A DNA stretch of 64,000 nucleotides from Sepiola atlantica (Eukaryota > Mollusca > Cephalopoda > Sepiida > Sepiolidae), in contig CAUVYP010000244.1 in NCBI GenBank assembly GCA_963556195.1, positions 124,001 to 188,000 on the forward strand, read 5' to 3'. Of the stretch, positions 1 to 10,709 are shown in pieces. Within the stretch, counting starts at the first letter, position 1; every line of letters starts with the position of its first letter. The notes beneath the pieces are model-generated. The model worked only from the letters and a program-made list of their open reading frames with translations. It did not search any database and was not told the DNA's origin. The position numbers and the translations under genes were made by a program.

Positions 1-134
1 AGAATTGTGCTCCGAAACTTTGCAGACATTAGCGGACACACATTTTCTACTGAAGTACCAAGTTTCAGAAGTTCAGCTCTTGTACTCCCGGAGATATGTC
101 GATACAAACTGAATACGCAAAACATCAACAAAAT
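1..134. repeat. Partial monomer at left edge
   Basis: The window opens inside a monomer at agaattgtgc. The first roughly 50 bases of the unit lie outside the window. It carries ctccgaaac and gacattag, so it is a B, D, F or G type; the type-defining 5' part is missing. Confidence 0.95.
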
Positions 135-383
135 TTAGTGCGATTTTAAGTTGATATCGCTTTTGTTTATAACTTCCACATTTATAAGAATTGTGCTCTG
201 AAACTTTGCAGACATTAGCGGACACACATTTTCTACTGAAGTACCAAGTTTCAGAAGTTCAGCTCTTGTACTCCCGGAGATATGTCAGTACAAACTGAAT
301 ACGCAAAACATCAACAAAATTTAGTGCGATTTTAAGTTGATATCGCTTTTGTTTATAACTTCCACATTTATAAGAATTGTGCT

Positions 384-440
384 CTGAAACTTTGCAGACA
401 TTAGCGGACACACATTTTCTACTGAAGTACCAAGTTTCAG
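384..440. other. Inverted repeat within the monomer (representative copy)
   Basis: CTGAAACTT at 384-392 is the exact reverse complement of AAGTTTCAG at 432-440, separated by 39 bp. Extending by two bases adds one mismatch and one further G:C pair. The motif recurs in every A, C and H monomer. In B, D, E, F and G monomers the left arm reads CCGAAACTT, which breaks one internal pair of the arm. Dyad symmetries are common in centromeric satellites; whether this one extrudes a cruciform or binds protein is unknown. Confidence 0.75.
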
Positions 441-458
441 AAGTTCAGCTCTTGTACT
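426..458. other. Second short dyad and internal direct repeat (representative copy)
   Basis: AGTAC at 426-430 pairs with GTACT at 454-458. Between them lies an imperfect tandem direct repeat, AAGTTTCAG (432-440) followed immediately by AAGTTCAG (441-448), which differ by one T. The right arm of the longer dyad is the first copy of this direct repeat. In E monomers the left arm reads TGTAC, removing the outer pair. Confidence 0.6.
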
Positions 459-506
459 CCCGGAGATATGTCGATACAAACTGAATACGCAAAACATCAA
501 CAAAAT

Positions 507-691
507 TTAGTGCGATTTAAAAGGTATATCGCTTGTGTTAATAACTTCCACATTTATAAGAATTGTGCTCTGAAACTTTGCAGACCTTAGCGGACACACA
601 TTTTCTACTGAGTACCAAGTTTCAGAAGTTCAGCTCTTGTACTCCTGGAGATATGTCGATACAAACTGAATACGCAAAACATCAACAAAAT
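507..691. repeat. J monomer: B/H hybrid with 1-bp deletion
   Basis: The 5' part is B type (taaaaggtata, gttaataac) and the 3' part is H type (ctctgaaac, gaccttag). The switch lies between the B-specific base near 540 and the H-specific T at 571. One A is missing at ctgagtacc, giving 185 bp, and it also has ctcctgg. The deletion removes the usual minus-strand stop-to-stop frame of the other units. Confidence 0.85.
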
Positions 692-1621
692 TTAGTGCGA
701 TTTAAAAGGTATATCGCTTGTGTTAATAACTTCCACATTTATAAGAATTGTGCTCCGAAACTTTGCAGACATTAGCGGACACACATTTTCTACTGAAGTA
801 CCAAGTTTCAGAAGTTCAGCTCTTGTACTCCCGGAGATATGTCGATACAAACTGAATACGCAAAACATCAACAAAATTTAGTGCGATTTTAAGTTGATAT
901 CGCTTGTGTTTATAACTTCCACATTTATACAAATTGTGCTCTGAAACTTTGCAGACATTAGCGGACACACATTTTCTACTGAAGTACCAAGTTTCAGAAG
1001 TTCAGCTCTTGTACTCCCGGAGATATGTCGATACAAACTGAATACGCAAAACATCAACAAAATTTAGTGCGATTTAAAAGGTATATCGCTTGTGTTAATA
1101 ACTTCCATATTTATAAGAATTGTGCTCCGAAACTTTGCAGACATTAGCGGACACACATTTTCTACTGAAGTACCAAGTTTCAGAAGTTCAGCTCTTGTAC
1201 TCCCGGAGATATGTCGATACAAACTGAATACGCAAAACATCAACAAAATTTAGTGCGATTTTAAGTTGATATCGCTTTTGTTTATAACTTCCACATTTAT
1301 AAGAATTGTGCTCCGAAACTTTGCAGACATTAGCGGACACACATTTTCTACTGAAGTACCAAGTTTCAGAAGTTCAGCTCTTGTACCCCCGGAGATATGT
1401 CGATACAAACTGAATACGCAAAACATCAACAAAATTTAGTGCGATTTTAAGTTGATATCGCTTTTGTTTATAACTTCCACATTTATAAGAATTGTGCTCT
1501 GAAACTTTGCAGACATTAGCGGACACACATTTTCTACTGAAGTACCAAGTTTCAGAAGTTCAGCTCTTGTACTCCCGGAGATATGTCGATACAAACTGAA
1601 TACGCAAAACATCAACAAAAT

Positions 1622-1795
1622 TTAGTTGATATCGCTTTTGTTTATAACTTCGACATTTATAAGAATTGTGCTCCGAAACTTTGCAGACATTAGCGGACAC
1701 ACATTTTCTACTGAAGTACCAAGTTTCAGAAGTTCAGCTCTTGTACTCCCGGAGATATGTCGATACAAACTGAATACGCAAAACATCAACAAAAT
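1622..1795. repeat. Monomer with 12-bp internal deletion (174 bp)
   Basis: The start of the unit reads tttagttgatatcgc. The 12 bases between ttag and ttgatatcgc are absent. Flanking short identical bases leave the exact breakpoints ambiguous by a few positions. The rest is a D-type unit with cttcgac in place of cttccac. An identical deletion monomer sits 2033 bp downstream. Confidence 0.93.
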
Positions 1796-2539
1796 TTAGT
1801 GCGATTTTAAGTTGATATCGCTTTTGTTTATAACTTCCACATTTATAAGAATTGTGCTCTGAAACTTTGCAGACATTAGCGGACACACATTTTCTACTGA
1901 AGTACCAAGTTTCAGAAGTTCAGCTCTTGTACTCCCGGAGATATGTCGATACAAACTGAATACGCAAAACATCAACAAAATTTAGTGCGATTTAAAAGGT
2001 ATATCGCTTGTGTTAATAACTTCCACATTTATAAGAATTGTGCTCCGAAACTTTGCAGACATTAGCGGACACACATTTTCTACTGAAGTACCAAGTTTCA
2101 GAAGTTCAGCTCTTGTACTCCCGGAGATATGTCGATACAAACTGAATACGCAAAACATCAACAAAATTTAGTGCGATTTTAAGTTGATATCGCTTTTGTT
2201 TATAACTTCCACATTTATGAGAATTGTGCTCCGAAACTTTGCAGACAATAGCGGACACACATTTTCTACTGATGTACGAAGTTTCAGAAGTTCAGCTCTT
2301 GTACTTCCGGAGATATGTCGATACAAACTGAATACGCAAAACATAAACAAAATTTAGTGCGATTTAAAGTTGATAGGTCTTTTGTTAATAACTTCCACAT
2401 TTATAAGAATTGTGCTCCGAAACTTTGCAGACATTAGCGGACACACATTTTCTACTGAAGTACCAAGTTTCAGAAGTTCAGCTCTTGTACTCCCGGAGAT
2501 ATGTCGATACAAACTGAATACGCAAAACATCAACAAAAT

Positions 2540-2724
2540 TTAGTGCGATTTAAAAGGTATATCGCTTGTGTTAATAACTTCCACATTTATAAGAATTGTG
2601 CTCTGAAACTTTGCAGACCTTAGCGGACACACATTTTCTACTGAGTACCAAGTTTCAGAAGTTCAGCTCTTGTACTCCTGGAGATATGTCGATTCAAACT
2701 GAATACGCAAAACATCAACAAAAT
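2540..2724. repeat. J monomer, second copy (185 bp)
   Basis: This is the same B/H hybrid as at 507-691, with the same missing A at ctgagtacc and the same ctcctgg. It also has gtcgattcaaac, a private change. Confidence 0.85.
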
Positions 2725-3654
2725 TTAGTGCGATTTAAAAGGTATATCGCTTGTGTGAATAACTTCCACATTTATAAGAATTGTGCTCCGAAACTTTGCA
2801 GACATTAGCGGACACACATTTTCTACTGAAGTACCAAGTTTCAGAAGTTCAGCTCTTGTACTCCCGGAGATATGTCGATACAAACTGAATACGCAAAACA
2901 TCAACAAAATTTAGTGCGATTTTAAGTTGATATCGCTTGTGTTTATAACTTCCACATTTATACAAATTGTGCTCTGAAACTTTGCAGACATTAGCGGACA
3001 CACATTTTCTACTGAAGTACCAAGTTTCAGAAGTTCAGCTCTTGTACTCCCGGAGATATGTCGATACAAACTGAATACGCAAAACATCAACAAAATTTAG
3101 TGCGATTTAAAAGGTATATCGCTTGTGTTAATAACTTCCACATTTATAAGAATTGTGCTCCGAAACTTTGCAGACATTAGCGGACACACATTTTCTACTG
3201 AAGTACCAAGTTTCAGAAGTTCAGCTCTTGTACTCCCGGAGATATGTCGATACAAACTGAATACGCAAAACATCAACAAAATTTAGTGCGATTTTAAGTT
3301 GATATCGCTTTTGTTTATAACTTCCACATTTATAAGAATTGTGCTCCGAAACTTTGCAGACATTAGCGGACACACATTTTCTACTGAAGTACCAAGTTTC
3401 AGAAGTTCAGCTCTTGTACCCCCGGAGATATGTCGATACAAACTGAATACGCAAAACATCAACAAAATTTAGTGCGATTTTAAGTTGATATCGCTTTTGT
3501 TTATAACTTCCACATTTATAAGAATTGTGCTCTGAAACTTTGCAGACATTAGCGGACACACATTTTATACTGAAGTACCAAGTTTCAGAAGTTCAGCTCT
3601 TGTACTCCCGGAGATATGTCGATACAAACTGAATACGCAAAACATCAACAAAAT

Positions 3655-3828
3655 TTAGTTGATATCGCTTTTGTTTATAACTTCGACATTTATAAGAATT
3701 GTGCTCCGAAACTTTGCAGACATTAGCGGACACACATTTTCTACTGAAGTACCAAGTTTCAGAAGTTCAGCTCTTGTACTCCCGGAGATATGTCGATACA
3801 AACTGAATACGCAAAACATCAACAAAAT
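3655..3828. repeat. 12-bp-deletion monomer, second copy (174 bp)
   Basis: The breakpoint (tttagttgatatcgc) and the linked cttcgac change are identical to those at 1622-1795, so it was copied by the 2033-bp duplication rather than arising independently. Confidence 0.93.
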
Positions 3829-4572
3829 TTAGTGCGATTTTAAGTTGATATCGCTTTTGTTTATAACTTCCACATTTATAAGAATTGTGCTCTGAAACTT
3901 TGCAGACATTAGCGGACACACATTTTCTACTGAAGTACCAAGTTTCAGAAGTTCAGCTCTTGTACTCCCGGAGATATGTCGATACAAACTGAATACGCAA
4001 AACATCAACAAAATTTAGTGCGATTTAAAAGGTATATCGCTTGTGTTAATAACTTCCACATTTATAAGAATTGTGCTCCGAAACTTTGCAGACATTAGCG
4101 GACACACATTTTCTACTGAAGTACCAAGTTTCAGAAGTTCAGCTCTTGTACTCCCGGAGATATGTCGATACAAACTGAATACGCAAAACATCAACAAAAT
4201 TTAGTGCGATTTTAAGTTGATATCGCTTTTGTTTATAACTTCCACATTTATGAGAATTGTGCTCCGAAACTTTGCAGACAATAGCGGACACACATTTTCT
4301 ACTGATGTACGAAGTTTCAGAAGTTCAGCTCTTGTACTTCCGGAGATATGTCGATACAAACTGAATACGCAAAACATCAACAAAATTTAGTGCGATTTAA
4401 AGTTGATAGGTCTTTTGTTAATAACTTCCACATTTATAAGAATTGTGCTCCGAAACTTTGCAGACATTAGCGGACACACATTTCCTACTGAAGTACCAAG
4501 TTTCAGAAGTTCAGCTCTTGTACTCCCGGAGATATGTCGATACAAACTGAATACGCAAAACATCAACAAAAT

Positions 4573-5688
4573 TTAGTGCGATTTTAAGTTGATATCGCTT
4601 TTGTTTATAACTTCCACATTTATAAGAATTGTGCTCTGAAACTTTGCAGACATTAGCGGACACACATTTTCTACTGAAGTACCAAGTTTCAGAAGTTCAG
4701 CTCTTGTACTCCCGGAGATATGTCGATACAAACTGAAAACGCAAAACATCAACAAAATTTAGTGCGATTTAAAAGGTATATCGCTTGTGTTAATAACTTC
4801 CACATTTATAAGAATTGTGCTCCGAAACTTTGCAGACATTAGCGGACACACATTTTCTACTGAAGTACCAAGTTTCAGAAGTTCAGCTCTTGTACTCCCG
4901 GAGATATGTCGATACAAACTGAATACGCAAAACATCAACAAAATTTAGTGCGATTTTAAGTTGATATCGCTTGTGTGTATAACTTCCACATTTATAAGAA
5001 TTGTGCTCTGAAACTTTGCAGACCTTAGCGGACACACATTTTCTACTGAAGTACCAAGTTTCAGAAGTTCAGCTCTTGTACTCCCGGAGATATGTCGATA
5101 CAAACTGAATACGCAAAACATCAACAAAATTTAGTGCGATTTAAAAGGTATATCGCTTGTGTTAATAACTTCCACATTTATAAGAATTGTGCTCCGAAAC
5201 TTTGCAGACATTAGCGGACACACATTTTCTACTGAAGTACCAAGTTTCAGAAGTTCAGCTCTTGTACTCCCGGAGATATGTCGATACAAACTGAATACGC
5301 AAAACATCAACAAAATTTAGTGCGATTTTAAGTTGATATCGCTTTTGTTTATAACTTCCACATTTATGAGAATTGTGCTCCGAAACTTTGCAGACAATAG
5401 CGGACACACATTTTCTACTGATGTACGAAGTTTCAGAAGTTCAGCTCTTGTACTCCCGGAGATATGTCGATACAAACTAGATACGCAAAACATAAACAAA
5501 ATTTAGTGCGATTTAAAGTTGATAGGTCTTTTGTTAATAACTTCCACATTTATAAGAATTGTGCTCCGAAACTTTGCAGACATTAGCGGACACACATTTT
5601 CTACTGAAGTACCAAGTTTCAGAAGTTCAGCTCTTGTACTCCCGGAGATATGTCGATACAAACTGAATACGCAAAACATCAACAAAAT
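4573..5688. repeat. 6-monomer HOR A B H B E F
   Basis: Units start at 4573, 4759, 4945, 5131, 5317 and 5503. The H unit has gtgtgtataac. The E unit has the private change aaactagatacg near 5474. The same six-unit order recurs at 25962, 27078, 29496 and 61299 and inside the 12- to 16-mers, so it is a basic building block of the array. Confidence 0.88.
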
Positions 5689-6059
5689 TTAGTGCGATTT
5701 TAAGTTGATATCGCTTTTGTTTATAACTTCCACATTTATAAGAATTGTGCTCTGAAACTTTGCAGACATTAGCGGACACACATTTTCTACTGAAGTACCA
5801 AGTTTCAGAAGTTCAGCTCTTGTACTCCCGGAGATATGTCGATACAAACTGAATACGCAAAACATCAACAAAATTTAGTGCGATTTAAAGTTGATAAGTC
5901 TTTTGTTAATAACTTCCACATTATAAAAATTGTGCTCCGAAACTTTGCAGACATTAGCGGACAACCATTTTCTACTGAAGTACCAAGTTTCAGAAGTTCA
6001 GCTCTTGTACTCCCGGAGATATGTCGATACAAACTGAATACGCAAAACATCAATAAAAT
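5689..6059. repeat. A monomer plus solitary F'' monomer of 185 bp
   Basis: The A unit is 5689-5874. The next unit (5875-6059) has the F-like start taaagttgataagtc, but no E precedes it. It lacks one T (acattataaaa), and carries acaacca in place of acacaca and caataaaat at its end. The acaacca marker recurs only at 10524-10709, linking the two loci. Confidence 0.85.
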
Positions 6060-7547
6060 TTAGTGCGATTTTAAGTTGATATCGCTTTTGTTTATAACTT
6101 CCACATTTATAAGAATTGTGCTCTGAAACTTTGCAGACATTAGCGGACACACATTTTCTACTGAAGTACCAAGTTTCAGAAGTTCAGCTCTTGTACTCCC
6201 GGAGATATGTCGATACAAACTGAATACGCAAAACATCAACAAAATTTAGTGCGATTTTAAGTTGATATCGCTTTTGTTTATAACTTCCACATTTATAAGA
6301 ATTGTGCTCTGAAACTTTGCAGACATTAGCGGACACACATTTTCTACTGAAGTACCAAGTTTCAGAAGTTCAGCTCTTGTACTCCCGGAGATATGTCGAT
6401 ACAAACTGAATACGCAAAACATCAACAAAATTTAGTGCGATTTAAAAAGTATATCGCTTGTGTTAATAACTTCCACATTTATAAGAATTGTGCTCCGAAA
6501 CTTTGCAGACATTAGCGGACACACATTTTCTACTGAAGTACCAAGTTTCAGAAGTTCAGCTCTTGTACTCCCGGAGATATGTCGATACAAACTGAATACG
6601 CAAAACATCAACAAAATTTAGTGCGATTTTAAGTTGATATCGCTTTTGTTTATAACTTCCACATTTATAAGAATTGTGCTCCGAAACTTTGCAGACATTA
6701 GCGGACACACATTTTCTACTGAAGTACCAAGTTTCAGAAGTTCAGCTCTTGTACTCCCGGAGATATGTCGATAAAAACTGAATACGCAAAACATCAACAA
6801 AATTTAGTGCGATTTTAAGTTGATATCGCTTGTGTTAATAACTTCCACATTTATTAGAATTGTGCTCTGAAACTTTGCAGACATTAGCGGACACACATTT
6901 TCTACTGAAGTACCAAGTTTCAGAAGTTCAGCTCTTGTACTCCCGGAGATATGTCGATACAAACTGAATACGCAAAACATCAACAAAATTTAGTGCGATT
7001 TAAAAGGTATATCGCTTGTGTTTATAACTTCCACATTTATAAGAATTGTGCTCCGAAACTTTGCAGACATTAGCGGACACACATTTTCTACTGAAGTACC
7101 AAGTTTCAGAAGTTCAGCTCTTGTACTCCCGGAGATATGTCGATACAAACTGAATACGCAAAACATCAACAAAATTTAGTGCGATTTTAAGTTGATATCG
7201 CTTTTGTTTATAACTTCCACATTTATGAGAATTGTGCTCCGAAACTTTGCAGACAATAGCGGACACACATTTTCTAGTGATGTACGAAGTTTCAGAAGTT
7301 CAGCTCTTGTACTCCCGGAGATATGTCGATACAAACTGAATACGCAAAACATAAACAAAATTTAGTGCGATTTAAAGTTGATAGGTCTTTTGTTAATAAC
7401 TTCCACATTTATAAGAATTGTGCTCCGAAACTTTGCAGACATTAGCGGACACACATTTTCTACTGAAGTACCAAGTTTCAGAAGTTCAGCTCTTGTACTC
7501 CCGGAGATATGTCGATACAAACTGAATACGCAAAACATCAACAAAAT
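6060..7547. repeat. 8-monomer HOR A A B D X B E F
   Basis: Starts are at 6060, 6246, 6432, 6618, 6804, 6990, 7176 and 7362. The D unit has gataaaaac for gatacaaac. The X unit (6804) combines ttaagttgatatcgcttgtg with gttaataac, tattagaat and ctctgaaac, so it is a mixed type. The E unit has ttctagtgatg. From 6246 on it matches the next HOR at an 1860-bp offset. Confidence 0.88.
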
Positions 7548-9407
7548 TTAGTGCGATTTTAAGTTGATATCGCTTTTGTTTATAACTTCCACATTTATAA
7601 GAATTGTGCTCTGAAACTTTGCAGACATTAGCGGACACACATTTTCTACTGAAGTACCAAGTTTCAGAAGTTCAGCTCTTGTACTCCCGGAGATATGTCG
7701 ATACAAACTGAATACGCAAAACATCAACAAAATTTAGTGCGATTTTAAGTTGATATCGCTTTTGTTTATAACTTCCACATTTATAAGAATTGTGCTCTGA
7801 AACTTTGCAGACATTAGCGGACACACATTTTCTACTGAAGTACCAAGTTTCAGAAGTTCAGCTCTTGTACTCCCGGAGATATGTCGATACAAACTGAATA
7901 CGCAAAACATCAACAAAATTTAGTGCGATTTTAAGTTGATATCGCTTTTGTTTATAGCTTCCACATTTATAAGAATTGTGCTCCGAAACTTTGCAGACAT
8001 TAGCGGACACACATTTTCTACTGAAGTACCAAGTTTCAGAAGTTCAGCTCTTGTACTCCCGGAGATATGTCGATACAAACTGAATACGCAAAACATCAAC
8101 AAAATTTAGTGCGATTTTAAGTTGATATCGCTTTTGTTTATAACTTCCACATTTATAAGAATTGTGCTCTGAAACTTTGCAGACATTAGCGGACACACAT
8201 TTTCTACTGAAGTACCAAGTTTCAGAAGTTCAGCTCTTGTACTCCCGGAGATATGTCGATACAAACTGAATACGCAAAACATCAACAAAATTTAGTGCGA
8301 TTTAAAAGGTATATCGCTTGTGTTAATAACTTCCACATTTATAAGAATTGTGCTCCGAAACTTTGCAGACATTAGCGGACACACATTTTCTACTGAAGTA
8401 CCAAGTTTCAGAAGTTCAGCTCTTGTACTCCCGGAGATATGTCGATACAAACTGAATACGCAAAACATCAACAAAATTTAGTGCGATTTTAAGTTGATAT
8501 CGCTTTTGTTTATAACTTCCACATTTATAAGAATTGTGCTCCGAAACTTTGCAGACATTAGCGGACACACATTTTCTACTGAAGTACCAAGTTTCAGAAG
8601 TTCAGCTCTTGTACTCCCGGAGATATGTCGATAAAAACTGAATACGCAAAACATCAACAAAATTTAGTGCGATTTTAAGTTGATATCGCTTGTGTTAATA
8701 ACTTCCACATTTATTAGAATTGTGCTCTGAAACTTTGCAGACATTAGCGGACACACATTTTCTACTGAAGTACCAAGTTTCAGAAGTTCAGCTCTTGTAC
8801 TCCCGGAGATATGTCGATACAAACTGAATACGCAAAACATCAACAAAATTTAGTGCGATTTAAAAGGTATATCGCTTGTGTTTATAACTTCCACATTTAT
8901 AAGAATTGTGCTCCGAAACTTTGCAGACATTAGCGGACACACATTTTCTACTGAAGTACCAAGTTTCAGAAGTTCAGCTCTTGTACTCCCGGAGATATGT
9001 CGATAAAAACTGAATACGCAAAACATCAACAAAATTTAGTGCGATTTTAAGTTGATATCGCTTTTGTTTATAACTTCCACATTTATGAGAATTGTGCTCC
9101 GAAACTTTGCAGACAATAGCGGACACACATTTTCTAGTGATGTACGAAGTTTCAGAAGTTCAGCTCTTGTACTCCCGGAGATATGTCGATACAAACTGAA
9201 TACGCAAAACATAAACAAAATTTAGTGCGATTTAAAGTTGATAGGTCTTTTGTTAATAACTTCCACATTTATAAGAATTGTGCTCCGAAACTTTGCAGAC
9301 ATTAGCGGACACACATTTTCTACTGAAGTACCAAGTTTCAGAAGTTCAGCTCTTGTACTCCCGGAGATATGTCGATACAAACTGAATACGCAAAACATCA
9401 ACAAAAT
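7548..9407. repeat. 10-monomer HOR A A G A B D X B E F (1860 bp)
   Basis: Units start at 7548, 7734, 7920, 8106, 8292, 8478, 8664, 8850, 9036 and 9222. The D (gataaaaac), X (tattagaat) and E (ttctagtgatg) marker units repeat those at 6618, 6804 and 7176 exactly 1860 bp downstream. The B unit at 8850 has also acquired gataaaaac, which the matching unit at 6990 lacks. That looks like local conversion or recurrent change. Confidence 0.9.
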
Positions 9408-10709
9408 TTAGTGCGATTTTAAGTTGATATCGCTTTTGTTTATAACTTCCACATTTATAAGAATTGTGCTCTGAAACTTTGCAGACATTAGCGGACACAC
9501 ATTTTCTACTGAAGTACCAAGTTTCAGAAGTTCAGCTCTTGTACTCCCGGAGATATGTCGATACAAACTGAATACGCAAAACATCAACAAAATTTAGTGC
9601 GATTTTAAGTTGATATCGCTTTTGTTTATAACTTCCACATTTATAAGAATTGTGCTCTGAAACTTTGCAGACATTAGCGGACACACATTTTCTACTGAAG
9701 TACCAAGTTTCAGAAGTTCAGCTCTTGTACTCCCGGAGATATGTCGATACAAACTGAATACGCAAAACATCAACAAAATTTAGTGCGATTTTAAGTTGAT
9801 ATCGCTTTTGTTTATAGCTTCCACATTTATAAGAATTGTGCTCCGAAACTTTGCAGACATTAGCGGACACACATTTTCTACTGAAGTACCAAGTTTCAGA
9901 AGTTCAGCTCTTGTACTCCCGGAGATATGTCGATACAAACTGAATACGCAAAACATCAACAAAATTTAGTGCGATTTTAAGTTGATATCGCTTTTGTTTA
10001 TAACTTCCACATTTATAAGAATTGTGCTCTGAAACTTTGCAGACATTAGCGGACACACATTTTCTACTGAAGTACCAAGTTTCAGAAGTTCAGCTCTTGT
10101 ACTCCCGGAGATATGTCGATACAAACTGAATACGCAAAACATCAACAAAATTTAGTGCGATTTAAAAGGTATATCGCTTGTGTTAATAACTTCCACATTT
10201 ATAAGAATTGTGCTCCGAAACTTTGCAGACATTAGCGGACACACATTTTCTACTGAAGTACCAAGTTTCAGAAGTTCAGCTCTTGTACTCCCGGAGATAT
10301 GTCGATACAAACTGAATACGCAAAACATCAACAAAATTTAGTGCGATTTTAAGTTGATATCGCTTTTGTTTATAGCTTCCACATTTATAAGAATTGTGCT
10401 CCGAAACTTTGCAGACATTAGCGGACACACATTTTCTACTGAAGTACCAAGTTTCAGAAGTTCAGCTCTTGTACTCCCGGAGATATGTCGATACAAACTG
10501 AATACGCAAAACATCAACAAAATTTAGTGCGATTTAAAGTTGATAAGTCTTTTGTTAATAACTTCCACATTTATAAGAATTGTGCTCCGAAACTTTGCAG
10601 ACATTAGCGGACAACCATTTTCTACTGAAGTACCAAGTTTCAGAAGTTCAGCTCTTGTACTCCCGGAGATATGTCGATACAAACTGAATACGCAAAACAT
10701 CAACAAAAT
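9408..10709. repeat. 7-monomer unit A A G A B G F''
   Basis: The first five units (9408-10337) continue the 1860-bp periodic match to the preceding 10-mer. The pattern then switches to a G unit (10338) and a solitary F'' (10524) that carries gataagtc and acaacca. This is the only place where the acaacca marker recurs after 5875. Confidence 0.87.

Larger units (their letters stand above)
135..506. repeat. Two A-type monomers preceding the first 11-mer
   Basis: Both units carry ttaagttgatatcgc and ctctgaaac, so both are A type. The unit at 135-320 has gtcagtac where nearly all others have gtcgatac. The unit at 321-506 is an unmodified A monomer and serves as the reference for monomer-relative positions used in other entries (position 1 = base 321). 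Confidence 0.93.
507..2539. repeat. 11-monomer HOR, copy 1 (2033 bp)
   Basis: The order is J B C B D A D(12-bp deletion) A B E F, with starts at 507, 692, 878, 1064, 1250, 1436, 1622, 1796, 1982, 2168 and 2354. It is followed directly by a second copy with the same order and the same two indel monomers, so this is a tandem duplication. The length is 11 x 186 minus 13 bases. Private differences from copy 2 are few, for example tccatattta near 1107 and the D-type gtacccccgg near 1384 shared by both copies. Confidence 0.92.
2540..4572. repeat. 11-monomer HOR, copy 2 (2033 bp)
   Basis: The order is again J B C B D A D(12-bp deletion) A B E F, with starts at 2540, 2725, 2911, 3097, 3283, 3469, 3655, 3829, 4015, 4201 and 4387. 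It matches copy 1 at a 2033-bp offset. Private changes include ttttatactg near 3567, gtgtgaataac near 2754, tttcctactg near 4482 and catcaac instead of cataaac at the end of the E monomer (4372-4383). The next unit is A rather than J, so the duplication ends here. Confidence 0.92.

Noticed and set aside
339..344. GATATC palindrome as a regulatory site
   Set aside because: It is a six-base palindrome present in most but not all monomer types. It is useful as a restriction marker, but nothing indicates a regulatory function.
563..775. Plus-strand frame of 70 codons (also at 2596-2808)
   Set aside because: It exists only because the 1-bp deletion in the J monomer shifts the frame across a unit border. 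It is a duplicated accident, not a gene.
5836..6063. Plus-strand 75-codon frame
   Set aside because: It is a product of the 1-bp deletion in the F'' monomer and ends in the next unit.
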